A DNA stretch of 64,000 bases, taken from NCBI GenBank assembly GCA_035236585.1, contig CP141132.1, positions 61,911,880 to 61,975,879 on the forward strand, read 5' to 3'. This document shows positions 1 to 12,119 of the stretch, piece after piece (within the stretch, counting starts at the first letter, position 1; each line of letters begins with the position of its first letter). The notes under the pieces were generated by a model that saw only the letters and a list, made by a program, of their open reading frames with translations, ran no database searches and was not told the origin of the DNA. The stretch comes from Warburgia ugandensis (lineage: Eukaryota; Streptophyta; Magnoliopsida; Canellales; Canellaceae). The position numbers and the translations under genes were made by a program.

Positions 1-335
1 AGTTGGAAGAGATCAGGCAAGAAGCTTATGAGAGTAATAGGATATACAAAGAAAAGATTAAAGTTTTTTATCATAAAAATATAATGAGAAAATCCTTTAT
101 TCCAAACTAGAAGGTTCTGTTTTACAATTCAAAGCTCCACCAATTTTCAAGTAAATTTAAATCTTGATGGACATGTCCATGTATAGTAAAAGAAGTTTTT
201 CCATATGGGACCGTGGAGATGGAAGATGCTAGGACTGACCAAACTTTTAAAGTGAATGGTCAATGTTTAAAGCATTTCCTAGAATATGAGAATGCAAAAG
301 TTGAGTCCACAACTCTAGAGGATCCTGTTTATTAG
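1..335 (+). pseudogene. Ty3/gypsy pol C-terminus (integrase tail), broken
   Basis: Two frames read as the end of a Ty3/gypsy polyprotein. From base 3 the peptide contains LEEIRQEAYESNRIYKEK, the segment preceding the integrase C-terminal domain; it is stopped by TAG near base 108. From about base 205 another frame reads GTVEMEDARTDQTFKVNGQ followed by CLKHFLE, the usual end of Athila/Tat-type pol (…FKVNGQRLK…). The upstream element lies outside the window. An in-frame stop plus a frame change make it a relic. Bases 336-545 are AT-rich spacer with no coding signal, leading into the tandem array. The assignment rests on family motifs known for plant gypsy elements. Confidence 0.75.
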
Positions 336-545
336 GATTGAGTGGATCTAATCCCTCTGTAACATCTTTTGTATTTTTTTGTTGTTTTCTGCATCACCCA
401 TATTAATATTAGGCCCTACTTTTTAAACAATGCAGATAATGTTTCTTTCAGGTTTGAGGTTGTAGAATTCTAGAAAATTCTAGTTTTTATTCTTAATTTC
501 AAAGAAAATTTAATTTTTTTTATTTTAATTTTGGACATTTTTAGG

Positions 546-3500
546 TCAATTCTCACACTATGATGAGAGTTGAATTTTCCTGAAGTATATTATAGCTAAC
601 TTTTGCATATTAATGGAGTTACACATGATTAGTTCATAATTTTACTCATTTTTTAAAGTATTCTATGAAAGCTGAGTCCCAGATTACATCTGCACATAGT
701 TGCATATATATAGTCTAGATTAATAAGTAGTTATAACTTAGAGATCCTAAGGAAATTTAGTTGAGGCCTACAACCTAAGTGAGTTTTAGAGCCATTCAAT
801 CTTTTTAAGGGGTTATAAATGCTCTAAAATTTTCTTTAGCATGCTTAAAGTAAATTTGATCCCATCAACTTTTGCATTTGGCCAATTAACTGAATTATTA
901 GAGTAATACCTTTAAAATTCTAGAAATTCATTAAATCTGACAAATTATACGAAACCTAGAAAAGGATTTAGGCCATCCTTATTGTTAACCTAGAGACATA
1001 AAGCCTACCTAAAAGAGTAATTTTAAGACTAATTAGCAAATTTGAGCCTTTTATATAATCCTTTTCTTTTCTCACCCAAATTACTTTTACCCATATTAAC
1101 TCGGTATAAATTAACCATTACTATTTTTTTCAAAAGATAACTTAGATATGAATGAAGATATACTTTTTAGTTGCAAGAAAAGTAGAAAAGTGAATATCAA
1201 GAAAAGAAATGTTCATCAAAGAGATTCAAAAGTGTTGAAAAGAAAAAAAAAAGTTTGAAGAATGTAAAAAAGTGGAAAAAGAAATATTCACTTCGAGCAA
1301 AAAAAGTAAAGAAAGAATTATAAACTTTAGTAGAAGACCTCTACTTATTTTTGAAGAAAATTTGAATACCTTTTATACCCATTCTTTGGTACCCTATTCT
1401 AGGCCTATGTTTCATCCAAGTTAAAGACGTATTGATTCTAGGAGAAATATAGTTTTGATGAAGATATGGATAGATGGGATTTAAAGAGTAGTATTCTAAA
1501 AGTTCAAAGGTAATGACATCTTATCCTTTCTAAAGCGATCAAAAATTAAATTTATTAGTAACTCTCGTTCTTCATGATTATATGTGAGACAATTTTGTTT
1601 TTATTGATTGTGCTCACATATTTAAAAGAAGATATTATTTGAACCCTATATCTAAGAGATTCTATTTCTAAGTGTATGTCTATTAGTGAGGATTAAGGTA
1701 AAAACATATTTCAAATGGAGTCCAAAGGTTAGAAGTCTACTTAGAGATAAAGATTATTCTATATGTAGATAGTACACTCATGCGCTCACTTTGAGATCTA
1801 AGCTTGGAAGGAATATATTTAGGATATGGGTGGGTTTTTGAGTTCTTTATCCATTTTTATTAGCATGCTAACATTAACAGATTTATTAAAGATAATTCCC
1901 TAGTGAAAAAGTGGAGTTGACTTGAAAATAAATTTTTAGGAGTCTGTAACTTAGTTTTTTGCATGTTTTGCTTGGGACTAACAAAATGCTAGTTGAGGGG
2001 TATGTAATTTTGGCCAAAATACCCTAAATTTAGAAATTTATTAGATTATTTAACAGATCAATTTTATAATTTTTAAATAAAATATGAATTTTAGATTCAA
2101 TTGATTATCAGACCGCTGAAAATGTGCTTCTTCTTTTTTTTTAATTTCAAAATTTTAAAGTCAATTCCTACACTATGATGAGAATTGGAATTTTCTGAAG
2201 TATAGTGTAGCCAACTTTTGCTTATTAATAGAGTTTTACATGATTAATTCATAATTTTACACATTTTCTAAAGTATTCCATGAAAGCCAACTTTTGAATT
2301 CTTCATTTATTTTTATTAATATGCTAAAGTTGATAGATTTATTAAAGATAATTCTCTGAGTAAAAAGTGAAGTTGACTTGAAAATAAATTTTTGAAATTC
2401 TGTAACTTAGTTTCACATGTTTTGCTGGGGACTTACAAAATGCTAGTTGAGGGGTGTGTTAAGTGTTTAATTTTGGCCAAATTTTCCTAAATTTATCATT
2501 TTATTAGATCATCTAATAGATTAATTTTGCAATTTTAAAATAAAATATGAATTTTAGATTTAATTGATCATCCAACCGTTGAAAATCTGCTAATTAAAAA
2601 AAAATTAAGTTCAATTCCTACACTATGATGAGAAATGGATTTTTTTGAAATATAGTCTAGCTATCTTTTGCTTATTAATGGATGTTTACATGATTATTTC
2701 ATAATTTTACTCATTTTCTAAAGTATTTCATGAAAGCTGGGTCTCAGATCACATCTATACACACAATTGCAGAGTCAAGATTGATAAGTAGTTATAACTT
2801 AAAGATCCTAAAGAAATTCAGTGGAGACCTATAACCTGAGTGAGTTTTAGAGCCATTCATTCTTTTTGAGAGGTAAATGTTCTAAAATTTTCTTCAGCAT
2901 TCTTAAAGTAAATTTGATGCCATCAACTTTTGAATTTGGCTAATTACCTGAATTATTAGCGTATTACCTTTAAAATTCTAAAAATTCTTTGAATTTGATA
3001 GATTATATGAAACTTATAAAAGGATTTATGCCATCTTTGTTGTTAAACAAGGGATATAAAGCCTACATAAGGAGTATTTTTACCACTAATTATCCAATTT
3101 GAGACTTTTATATAAACCTTTTCTTTTCCCACTCAAATTAGCTTTACCTATATAAACCCAGTATAAACTATCCATTACCTATTTTCTTCGAAAGATAAGT
3201 TAGAGATGAATGAAGACATACTATTTATTTGTAATAAAATTAGAAAAGTGAATATCAAGAAAAGAAATATTCTTCAAAGGATTCAAAAGTGTTGAAAAAA
3301 AAGAAGGTTTGAAGTATGCAAAAGAATGTAAAAAGAAATATTCACTTTGGACAAACAAAGTAATGAAAGAATTGCAAACTTCAGTAGAAGACCTCTACTT
3401 AATTTTTTAAGAAATTTTAAATACACTTTATACCCTTTCTTTGGTACCCTATCATGAGCCTACATTTCACCCCAATTAAAAACCTATTGATTCTAGGATA

Positions 3501-5790
3501 AATATAGTTTTGATGAGGATATGGATAGATAGGATTTAAAGTGTAATATTTCTAAAAGTTCAAAGGTAATGGCATCTTATCCTTTCTAAAGGGGTCAAAA
3601 ATTAAATTCCATAGAAACCCTCGTTCTTCATGAGTATTTGTGAGATAATTTTGTTTTTATTAACTATGCTCACATATGTAAAAGAGAGATATGATTTGAA
3701 TGCTTTATCTGAGAGATTCTATTTCTGAGTGTATGCTTATTAGTGAGGATTGCAGTCAAAACATATTTCAGATGGAGTTCAAAACTTATAAGTCTACTTA
3801 GAGATAAAGATTATTATATACGTAGACTGTACACTCACACACTCACTCTGAGATCTGAGCTTAAATGGAATATATTTAGTATATGGGTGGGTTTTGAATT
3901 CTTCATTCACTTTTATTAGTATGCTAAAGTTAATAGATTTACTGAAGATAGTTCTACAAGGAAAAAGTGAAGTTGACTTTAAAATAAAATTTTTGGAATT
4001 CTGTATCTTAGTTTTTCACATGTTTTGCTCAGAACTAGCAAAATGTTGGTTGAGGGGTGTGGTAAATGTTTAATTTTGAAAAAAATACCTAAATTTAGCA
4101 TTTTATTAGATAATCTAATAGTTCAATTTTGTAATTTTTATATAAAATATAAATTTTAGATTCAATTGATCATTAGACCGTTGAAAATTTGCTAAATTTT
4201 TTTTTTTTTTTAATTTAAGGTCAATTCCTACACTATGATTAGAATTAGATGTTTTTGAAATATATTCTAACTAACTTTTTCTTCTTAATGGAGTTTTACA
4301 TGATTAATTCATAATTTTACACATTTGCTAAAGTATTCCATAGAAGCTAAGTCTCAAATCGCATCTATGCACACAATTGCATAGTCTAGATTGATAAGTA
4401 GTTATAACTTAGAGATCCTGAAGAAATTTAGTGGAGACCTATAACCTAAGTAAGTTTTAGAGCCATTCATTCTTTTCTATAGGTCATAAATGTTCCAAAA
4501 TTTTCTTCAACATGCTTAAAGTAAATTTGATCCCATCAACTTTTAGGTTTTGCTAATTACCTGAATTATTAGAGTATTACCTTTAAAATTCTAAAAACAC
4601 ATTGAATCTGATAGATTATATGAAAACTAGAAAAGGATTTAGGCCATCTTTGTTGTTAACCTAAAGACATAAAGTCTACCCAAAAGAGTATTTTTACCAT
4701 TAGTTAGCCAATTTGAGCCTTTTATATAAACCTTTTCTTTTCTCGCCCAAATTAGCTTTACCCATATTAACCTAGTATAAATTATCCATTACCTATTTTC
4801 AGTGAAGGATAAGTTAGAGAATAATGAAGATATACTTTTTAGTTGCAACAAGAGAAGAAAAGTGAATATCAATGAAAGAAATGTTATTCAAAGAGATTTA
4901 AAAGTATTGAGAAGAAAAAAAACAACTGAAAAAAGATATATTCACTTTAGGCAAACAAAGTAAGGAAGGAATTATATACTTTAGTAGAAGACCACTAGTT
5001 ATTTTTTGAAGAAAAATCGAATACCCTTTACACCCTTTGTTTGGTACCCTATCCTAAGCCTATGTTGCCTGCCAGCTAAGGACCTATTGATTCTAGGAGA
5101 AATATAGTTTGAATGAGAATATGGATAGATAAGATTTAAATAGTAGCATTTCTAAAAGTTCAAAGGTAATGGCATCTTATCCTTTCTAACTAGATCAAAA
5201 ATTAAATTCCTTAGTAACCCCCATTCTTCATGAGTATATGTGAGATAAATTTGTTTTTAATTGACTGTGCTCACATATTTAAAGGACAGATATGATTTGA
5301 ACCCTTTATTTGAGAGATTTTATTTCAGAGTATATGGTCATGAGTGGGGATTGTGGTCAAAACAAATTTGAGATGAATTTCAAAAGTTAGAAGTTTACTT
5401 AGAGATAAAGATTATTCTATATGTACACTGTATACTCACACACTCACTATGAGATCTAGGCTTAGGTGGAATATATTTAGCATATGGGTGGGGTTTTGAA
5501 TTCTTCATTTATTTTTATTAGTATTCTAATGTTGATAGATTTATTGAAGATAATTCTCTGAGGAAAAAGTGGAGTTGACTTGAAAATAAAATTTTGAAAT
5601 TCTGTCACTTGCTTTCACATGTTCTATTGGGGACTAGCAAAATGCTAGTTGAGGGGTGTGTTAAGTGTTTAATTTTGAAAAAAAAAAACTCTAAATTTAG
5701 CATTTTATTAGATCATCTAACAGATCAATTTTGTAATTTTTAAATAAAGTATGAATTTTAGATTCAATTGATCATCCAACCATTGATTTG
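546..5790 (+). repeat. Tandem array of ~1.6-kb units from a gypsy 3' UTR/LTR junction
   Basis: The same diverged sequence restarts at 546, 2161, 2611 and 4221, each beginning with a variant of TCAATTCCTACACTATGAT. Spacings are about 1615, 450, 1610 and 1570 bp. The short unit (2161-2610) has lost its middle: it jumps at about 2287 to sequence matching unit 1 from about 1834. Units carry the purine-rich tract GTTGAGGGGTG (about 1992, 2445, 4050, 5649) followed by TGTTAAGTGTTTAATTTT or a variant, which is where the true 3' LTR begins in the last unit. So each repeat spans the gypsy 3' untranslated region, the polypurine tract and about 150 bp of LTR. No long reading frame is conserved. Tandem repeats in the 3' UTR of Tat/Ogre-type gypsy elements are a known source of plant satellites. 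Confidence 0.85.
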
Positions 5791-6125
5791 TAAAATTTAA
5801 TGCTTAGATGATCATCAAAGCATATTAGATGTGTAATATATAATTTAGATGATTCTAATTTAGTCTTATCTTTTGTAGATCAACTAACATAAGCTTGGAT
5901 GGCTCAGATAAAAATCAACAATTCCAGATCATCCTAATAGAAAATTGGTTTTAATTGGAGAAAATGACATCATAGGGAAGATTTTCTAAAAAGGCAATTA
6001 ACTTGGGAATGGAAAGCTACAAAGTAGAAAGAGGAGTTGGCTGGTGTTTCCAAGGAGGAAAAGTATTTAATGCTAGAAGAAAGCTTGAAGGAAAGTGGGG
6101 GAATGAAATTAGAAGGAGAGGAGTC

Positions 6126-6133
6126 TATAAAAG
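6126..6133 (+). promoter_or_regulatory. TATA-box-like site inside gypsy LTR
   Basis: TATAAAAG occurs in the LTR, about 85 bp before the CT microsatellite and long pyrimidine tract. That position fits a retrotransposon promoter with a pyrimidine-rich leader. The function is inferred from position only. Confidence 0.45.
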
Positions 6134-6209
6134 GGAGCTCTTTATGGAGGTGGTGACAAGCTGTAAGGAATACTATAGCAGCCCATCTCCTCTTCATCTT
6201 TCTCTCTTA

Positions 6210-6212
<3 letters not shown>

Positions 6213-6299
<87 letters not shown>
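6213..6299. repeat. (CT)n microsatellite, ~87 bp
   Basis: Uninterrupted CT dinucleotides. The open frames through it (Ser-Leu repeats or Arg-Glu repeats) are translations of the microsatellite, not genes. It lies just downstream of the LTR TATA-like site. Confidence 0.97.
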
Positions 6300-6302
<3 letters not shown>

Positions 6303-6402
6303 CACAGCTCTCCTTCTTCCCTTTGTCTCCACCTCTGTCACTGTACTATCCCTCTCTCTTTCCCTCTTTCTCTCCTTTAGTTTGACAACCTAGACCTGTA
6401 GC

Positions 6403-9100
6403 TGTGACGACCCAGGTTTTCCCATGCATTTTTAATGCAATATCTAATTCCTAAGGCGGGATGCATCCTTATTTGAAAACCATTTTATAAAAAACCATGC
6501 AATGCAGAGGAAAATCTTTTGTTTTAAACTCATTTTGAAAACCCCGAGTGTCATTTGCTTTCACAACAACCAAAGTAGTTTTTGAAAAACTTCAGAAATC
6601 ATAAATGTCTTCCCAGGTCTATCCAGTCACAGCTCACAGCCCAACTGTAAATAAATACAAATACATGTCCAAAGGGTAGAGTGTTTACTTACATGTATGA
6701 TTGTCTCCTTTTGATTTACTTGCTCGTAGCACTAACATAGGCGTCCTCTACTCGTGAATGGAGCTATCCTGAAAAATGTTAAGGATTGGGTGAGTATATA
6801 CTATACTCAGTAGGAGTCTATCACTACTAGTTTTACAATGCATGCTATATTTGAAATCATATGCTCTTTAAAACATGTGCATGTTCGAAAAATCATGTTC
6901 AATATCGATATTAAAAATTATTGTCGAATTGGAATACTGACGACCTAAAGAATCGCATAATCCAAGTCGAAAGTATCATATATATATCATAAACATAATG
7001 ACAAGCATAAGATGCTCAACTGAATCCAACTCATGGATATATGGTATGGTCGACCAACCTCATGTCATGCCATATGCAATGCAAGTAAATCCTCAAACCA
7101 TAGGGCCCAACTATGCCCACGACCTCGCCGCCGTGTGGTCCCCGGGTACCTAGGGACACAGGGTCATATGCCTCCACGGGGCATATGACACTTCGACCCA
7201 GTGCCGTGACACTAGTGGTAGCCCCCTGTACCACATGCAGTCGAAGCAGGGACATGCCCTTTTTTGGGCGTGGTACCCATTCCACCTAATAGTGGTAGAG
7301 GCTGGGAAGCCACCCCAGACCTCTTGGCATAGCGCCCATGAGCTTATTAGCCCAAATCATATACGATCAAACAAGCAAAAACCACTTTTTCAAAACTTGT
7401 CCTCTTTGGGTCCCTCACAACTGCCTACCCAGCGTCTTTTGGGCACTCCAACGTCTTTTGGTAACCCTCAAGGACATGCAATTTTTCAAGAACTCAATGC
7501 TCACAAATCATGCAATATATGCAATTGTTTGCAAAACATGTCTATGCATAATGTATTTATCATATGCATGCTGAATTCATTTATATGCTAAACAAGTCAT
7601 AAAATAAGTCATGCTAAACAAGTCATATAATTTATACTTAAAACATGCATTCAAAACAATCACGGGCTCTCTCTTTTTGTTAGAAGTCTAGTAGCGATAG
7701 AGCACCTACCTAGAAGTCTCCTGGAGTTGCGTCCTTCATCACTCAACCCATCCCTAGGTCTCATTTATAAACTCCTGGGTATGAATGGATACAAGGAGTC
7801 CTGATCAATTTTGATTTATTTAAAAGAAATTAGATCGCTAGATTTGCCTTTTGGGGTCCATGGGTCCTTGCCTAATTCATTGTCAGGCTAGATCTTATGA
7901 TATGGATCTACTATTCAATAGTTAAACTCTGTAAATTGTCCTCTGATCCTAACTTTATAATCTCATTAGGTCCGCGTGTCCCAGTTCCGAGGACACCTGT
8001 GCATCCTAGTTGAACCACGACTGCCTCACGTGCGTGCGCGCCCAAAGGCCATGCCAGGGACCGCATTTTGCACACGCACATGCATGTTCAAGCGACGCGC
8101 TATGACGCGCGTCCTGGATGGCATTGCACGGACACACCTTTGGTGTAGCATGGCGCATCTTCAACTCCCAGGGCACCCCGTGCATCCTAGTCGAGCCAGG
8201 ACCCGTGCCCCACATCTCGTGCACACTCGAAGGCTGCACCAGGGACAGTGTACGCACTGTCGTACGCTTGGAACCCATCCCAGGGACCCTGTGCCAGGCG
8301 CAGGTGAAGCACGGCATCCCTGGGACACCTTTGTTCGTGCAGAGCCAAATGAAACTGGCTGGGTTGTTTTCTGGCTAGGAAGACCAGTTGGAAACGCTAG
8401 ATCCAACACTGATCTAGCCTGAAAGGAGGAAGAACCCAGGAGAGAGGGAAGGACGACTTACCTGGGCAGCTTAGGGAGCGCCTATCGCCGGTGGTAGAGC
8501 CCCATTCTGGTTCTGAACTTCATGCCACCGGAAAACTCGATGAAGGGAAAAACCCCAATGCCAAGACCGGAAAAGAGAAGAGAGGGGAATGGAGAGAATG
8601 GCCTGACTAGGGCCTGGCAGTTGTCGAAAAATGCAGGGAAATTGGCTTAAGATGGGTTTCCAATTTTTACCGGAAACCCCAGTCCCAAAATAACTAGAAA
8701 ACTCATGATTTGGAGAGCGGGAGATAGGGCTTTTTATAGCCTTGCTATGGCGGTGCTGGCGGTGGCAAATTTCTCTGGAAACTAGGGTTTTTGGAGAAAT
8801 CTAGAGGAAGAAGACGATGGGGTGCCGTTATCAAAACGGCCCCCTTTGTTTTCTATCTTTTTCGTTTTTTGTTTAAATTACAGTAATGCCCCTAATCTTT
8901 AAACGGCCGTAACTTCTTCATACAAACTCCGTTTTCTGCTTTCTTTGAGGCGTTGGATTCCATTTTTTGAGTAGAACCTAATGGTACCAAGTTTCCTTAC
9001 AAATTCCTTCATTTACTATTTTAAATAACATAAAACATTCAACACAGTTCATTTCCTATAGAATGTCCAATTTAATAGCGTAAATTGCTGGGGCATTACA
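6403..9100 (-). mobile_element. Solo LTR (2698 bp), Ty3/gypsy-type, with perfect 5-bp TSD GTAGC
   Basis: Both ends are visible. The plus strand begins TGTGACGACCCAGG and ends GGGGCATTACA, so on the minus strand the LTR starts TGTAATGCCCC and ends CGTCACA (TG...CA). Flanking GTAGC at 6398-6402 and again at 9101-9105 is a perfect 5-bp target-site duplication. The host gypsy LTR reads on across it. There is no internal coding region, so this is most simply a solo LTR left by LTR-LTR recombination; a non-autonomous element without separate LTRs is the alternative. TGTAATGCCC starts and lengths of 2-3 kb are seen in some plant chromoviruses. A GC-rich stretch at 7980-8400 gives overlapping open frames on both strands that look incidental. 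Confidence 0.85.
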
Positions 9101-10267
9101 GTAGCCCTTTGTCATCACACCCTCCCTCTCATCCACTTCTCTCTCTCACCCAAGCCTTCACTTCCAATCCATCTCCTCTTTGCCCCATCTCTCCCCACTT
9201 CGATCTTCTTCCTCGATCTCTCTCTATTTGTAACCACTTAACTATCAGCTTGCACTTCATCTCTTGTTCTCTCCATTGTTCACCACATTTTTCTCTTTGA
9301 TTTTTCACCATTTGTCTCTTAAATTATATTTTTTTACGAGATTGCATTTTATGAAGAAAACCCAAATCAGGTTTTTCTCCCAAATCCACTCCTTTGCCAC
9401 CTTTCCCCACTCCCTGATTGTATTCTTCCTTGTGCATATTTCTCTATTTTTGGGTTAAAATCATAAAACTAGAAATACCAATTTTACCCTTTATAATTTA
9501 ATATAATTACATATGTGTCCCTAATTTAATTCCATCTGTATCTCTATTCTTATCTCAGTTTTGTTCATTCTAGTTTTTCCTATCTAAGTTTTGTACTATT
9601 CTCACATTAATACAAGAACTAAGTAATCCAGACCTATTTAATTTTAGCTTAAACCTAATCAACGGTTTACCTTTAACAAACAAGATCTCTTTATTTCTTG
9701 ATTTGTTTCTCATTAGAATTTAAATAAATCTTTAGATCTTGTTCTCAAGACAATTCTTAACTTATCTATCATTCTTAGTCTTCAATTTGAAATTCAAAAA
9801 TTCAATCTAAGCCGTCCAAAACCCAAAATCTTTCCTTGGTTGACATCATCAAAATTTTAGAGATTCTGTTTAATTTAGCCGTTGGATCCTTAATTAGAGA
9901 TATCAATGAGAGATTGATGAAGGCCAATTGACTTTGATGGGATCATATTTGAAGAAATTTGTCATATTCAAGCTAGTAAAGTGAATTTTATTTGTTTTTT
10001 AGTTAATTTTCTGTCTTTTTGAACTTGGATTGGTGTAATTTTCATTAATTGATTATATTTGAGTTTTAAATTCATTTTTATTTAATTGTTGTTATTCATT
10101 TCAATTAGTGGATAATTAAAATTTATTTAAATTCCATCTTTTTAAGTCAAGTCCTAGTGGGATCGACCCATACTTGCATCAGCTGTACTATAATAGCCTG
10201 TGCACCTGTGGAGAATAATCAACCCTTATTTTGTTTTAGAAGGACTTCTATTTATTTGTATACAATG

Positions 10268-10650
10268 TATGTGATTTGAGCTTCTCTTAGAAGCTTCCCA
10301 AGATGGTGGAATACTTGCATGCATGCTTGGAAGTTCTGTCCCTTTAACTTTTAATAAGAACACCCTCTTTAGTACAGGTAAGGTCGTTCACTTAGAGTTT
10401 CTTACTACTCTAACTTTAATAACAACACCCACTTATTATTCTGAGTTCCTAGACTTAATATTTGGAATATGGGCCGATAGCGTTGCTTGGACAGTCATCT
10501 TGCTCTTTTTTAGAGTTTTGAATGCTAAACTAATATTTTTTAGTTGTACCCTAATCCTTCAAAATGTAAAATAAACCTTAATTAGTGATATTTGAGTGAA
10601 TTTCAAGGTTAAAAACTAGTAATATGAGCTATTACATGTAATTATTGGGA
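10268..10650 (+). repeat. Left arm of a long inverted repeat (segment 10268-11911)
   Basis: Starts TATGTGATTTGAGCTTC and includes AGAAGCTTCCCAAGATGG and CTTGCATGCATGC. The reverse complement of 11612-11911 carries the same ordered landmarks, and both arms contain a variant of CCTTAATTAGTGATATTT. A third copy is at 28468-28850 in plus orientation. Arms are diverged and indel-rich; identity was not computed. No flanking target duplication was seen. Confidence 0.6.
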
Positions 10651-11189
10651 AGTATATCAAGTTCCATTAATTTCATAAGTTTTATAAGCCTCTAAGGTTG
10701 TAAGAAAATGAGTTTTGCAGTGATTTTAACTTTCCAATGGTTGCTTGACACTGTTTCTTTCCAATCTTTCTCTATTGTACTATGCTTATAACACCAATTT
10801 TTACCTTACTATTCTTGTGTTGGTTCTCCCTGCATACTACATAGTTTTCTTGTTCATCATCAAGTTGGGAACATGCACAAGAAAATTGGTGAAAAAATAT
10901 GGATTGTAGGTCATTGTCTTGATAAATCTTTCTTAAGACATTCAAAAAAACAAAAGACTATGTTTTCTCTATTGGTAGTAAGCTATTGTGCTAAGCTATT
11001 CTCCTTTAGTTTTTATAGTGTTTTAGCTATTATTTACTATTTTTGCATCCAGTTTAGTTTATTATTTATTAGTTCTAATCATTAGTTCTTATATTTTTCT
11101 AATTGGTTATCATTCTTTTAAGTGCATTCATTATTTAGTTGATTGGTTGTATTCATCTTCTTCTATCTATTTCTCTTGGATTGCAAATT
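10651..11189. other. Unassigned AT-rich interior of the inverted-repeat segment
   Basis: A 70-codon open frame (10873-11085) begins MHKKIGEKIWIVGHCLDK but is low-complexity towards its end and matches no family I recognise. It is probably non-coding transposon filler. Confidence 0.3.
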
Positions 11190-11605
11190 CTTTTATCAAT
11201 CCCTTTTTTAATGAAAGTTGGATAAAACAAAAACTATAAACTCTTATATGAGGTTTTTCTCACACAAATGTCTTGATGGTCTTGATATCCGTGACCTATC
11301 TAAAATTAATATAATGCTTTAAGTCAAAGCTTGATTGGTCGATTCTAACTAATCCTAAGTTGTTATGGGTTCAATGTGTTAGGGAGAAATATCTAGCAAA
11401 AAGGTGGGAAATTGATATTAAATCTCAGTTTCTTTGTAGCTTGTAAAGTTATTCTCCATGCTAAAAAACATCCTCCATCAAGGTATTTGATATCTAGCTA
11501 GTGTTGGTAATGATGTTCATCGTTAGACTGACAAATAGCTTCACGATCTTAACAGCCCTCTTATTGAAGTAATTGGTCCAAATTTGCTACCTCATGCACC
11601 GTTAA
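11190..11605 (+). pseudogene. L1-like LINE ORF2 fragment (post-RT region)
   Basis: The translation contains LDGLDIRDLSKINIML, equivalent to the GGLGIRDLxxMNxALLAK motif downstream of the RT domain of plant LINEs. It is followed by remnants of the 'kxxWKxIL...IGNG..I..W.D.W' region. The same segment, better preserved, occurs at 31640-32060 (compare AACTATAAACTCTTATAT in both). Stops and frame changes are frequent. It sits between the two inverted arms at 10268 and 11911. Confidence 0.6.
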
Positions 11606-11611
11606 GAATAA

Positions 11612-11911
11612 TATATATATTACACATATTATCCCTATATTTAGCAGTTTTAATCAAGAATTTACTTTAAATATCACTAATTAGGATTTATTTCACAATT
11701 TGCAGGATTAGGGTAAGACCAAAAATTTTCACATGCCCTAAACCATGAAGTCTAAAAGTTCAAAATGCTATTGGGGATGTTCGTATCAACCAACCTTATC
11801 CATATTAAAGAGTGTCTTTATCAAAAGTGAGGGGGAGGACTTCCCATGCATGCATGCAAGCATTCCACCACCTTGGGAGGCTTCTAAGAAAAGAAAAGCT
11901 AGATTCACATA
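11612..11911 (-). repeat. Right arm of the long inverted repeat
   Basis: Its reverse complement starts TATGTGAATCTAGC and then shows the same landmarks as the left arm, including AGAAGCCTCCCAAGGTGG and CTTGCATGCATGC. It closes a roughly 1.64-kb segment with long terminal inverted repeats. Whether this is a TIR transposon or two opposed copies of one dispersed repeat is unresolved. Confidence 0.6.
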
Positions 11912-11962
11912 TAAGATTTATTTATGAAGCAAAACAAGTCAGACAATTGGGGCCTGCATGAA

Positions 11963-12078
<116 letters not shown>

Positions 12079-12119
12079 GCACTCCAAAATGGGACCACAC
12101 ATGTGAGTCCATGATTAAC

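Larger units (their letters stand above)
5659..10221 (+). mobile_element. Ty3/gypsy (Athila/Tat-like) 3' LTR, split by a later insertion
   Basis: It starts with TGTTAAGTG directly after the polypurine tract of the last array unit. It ends in the motif seen at plant gypsy LTR ends: GGGATCGACCCATACTTGC, CTGTACTATAATAGCCTG, then TGCACCTGTGGAG around 10160-10215. Within it lie a TATA-like site at 6126, a (CT)n tract and pyrimidine-rich leader-like sequence (9106-9300). Removing the inserted solo LTR (6403-9100 plus one 5-bp duplication) leaves about 1.86 kb. A second, diverged LTR with a similar 3' end is at 12120-14307. The exact 3' boundary is approximate, since no target duplication of this LTR itself was found. 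Confidence 0.65.

Noticed and set aside
6003..6380. 125-codon open frame with Ser-Leu repeats
   Set aside because: Its centre is the (CT)n microsatellite and it spans an LTR promoter region; no conserved domain.
7976..8422. Overlapping open frames on both strands, up to 148 codons
   Set aside because: They lie in a GC-rich stretch inside the solo LTR, where stop codons are rare by composition; no family resemblance.
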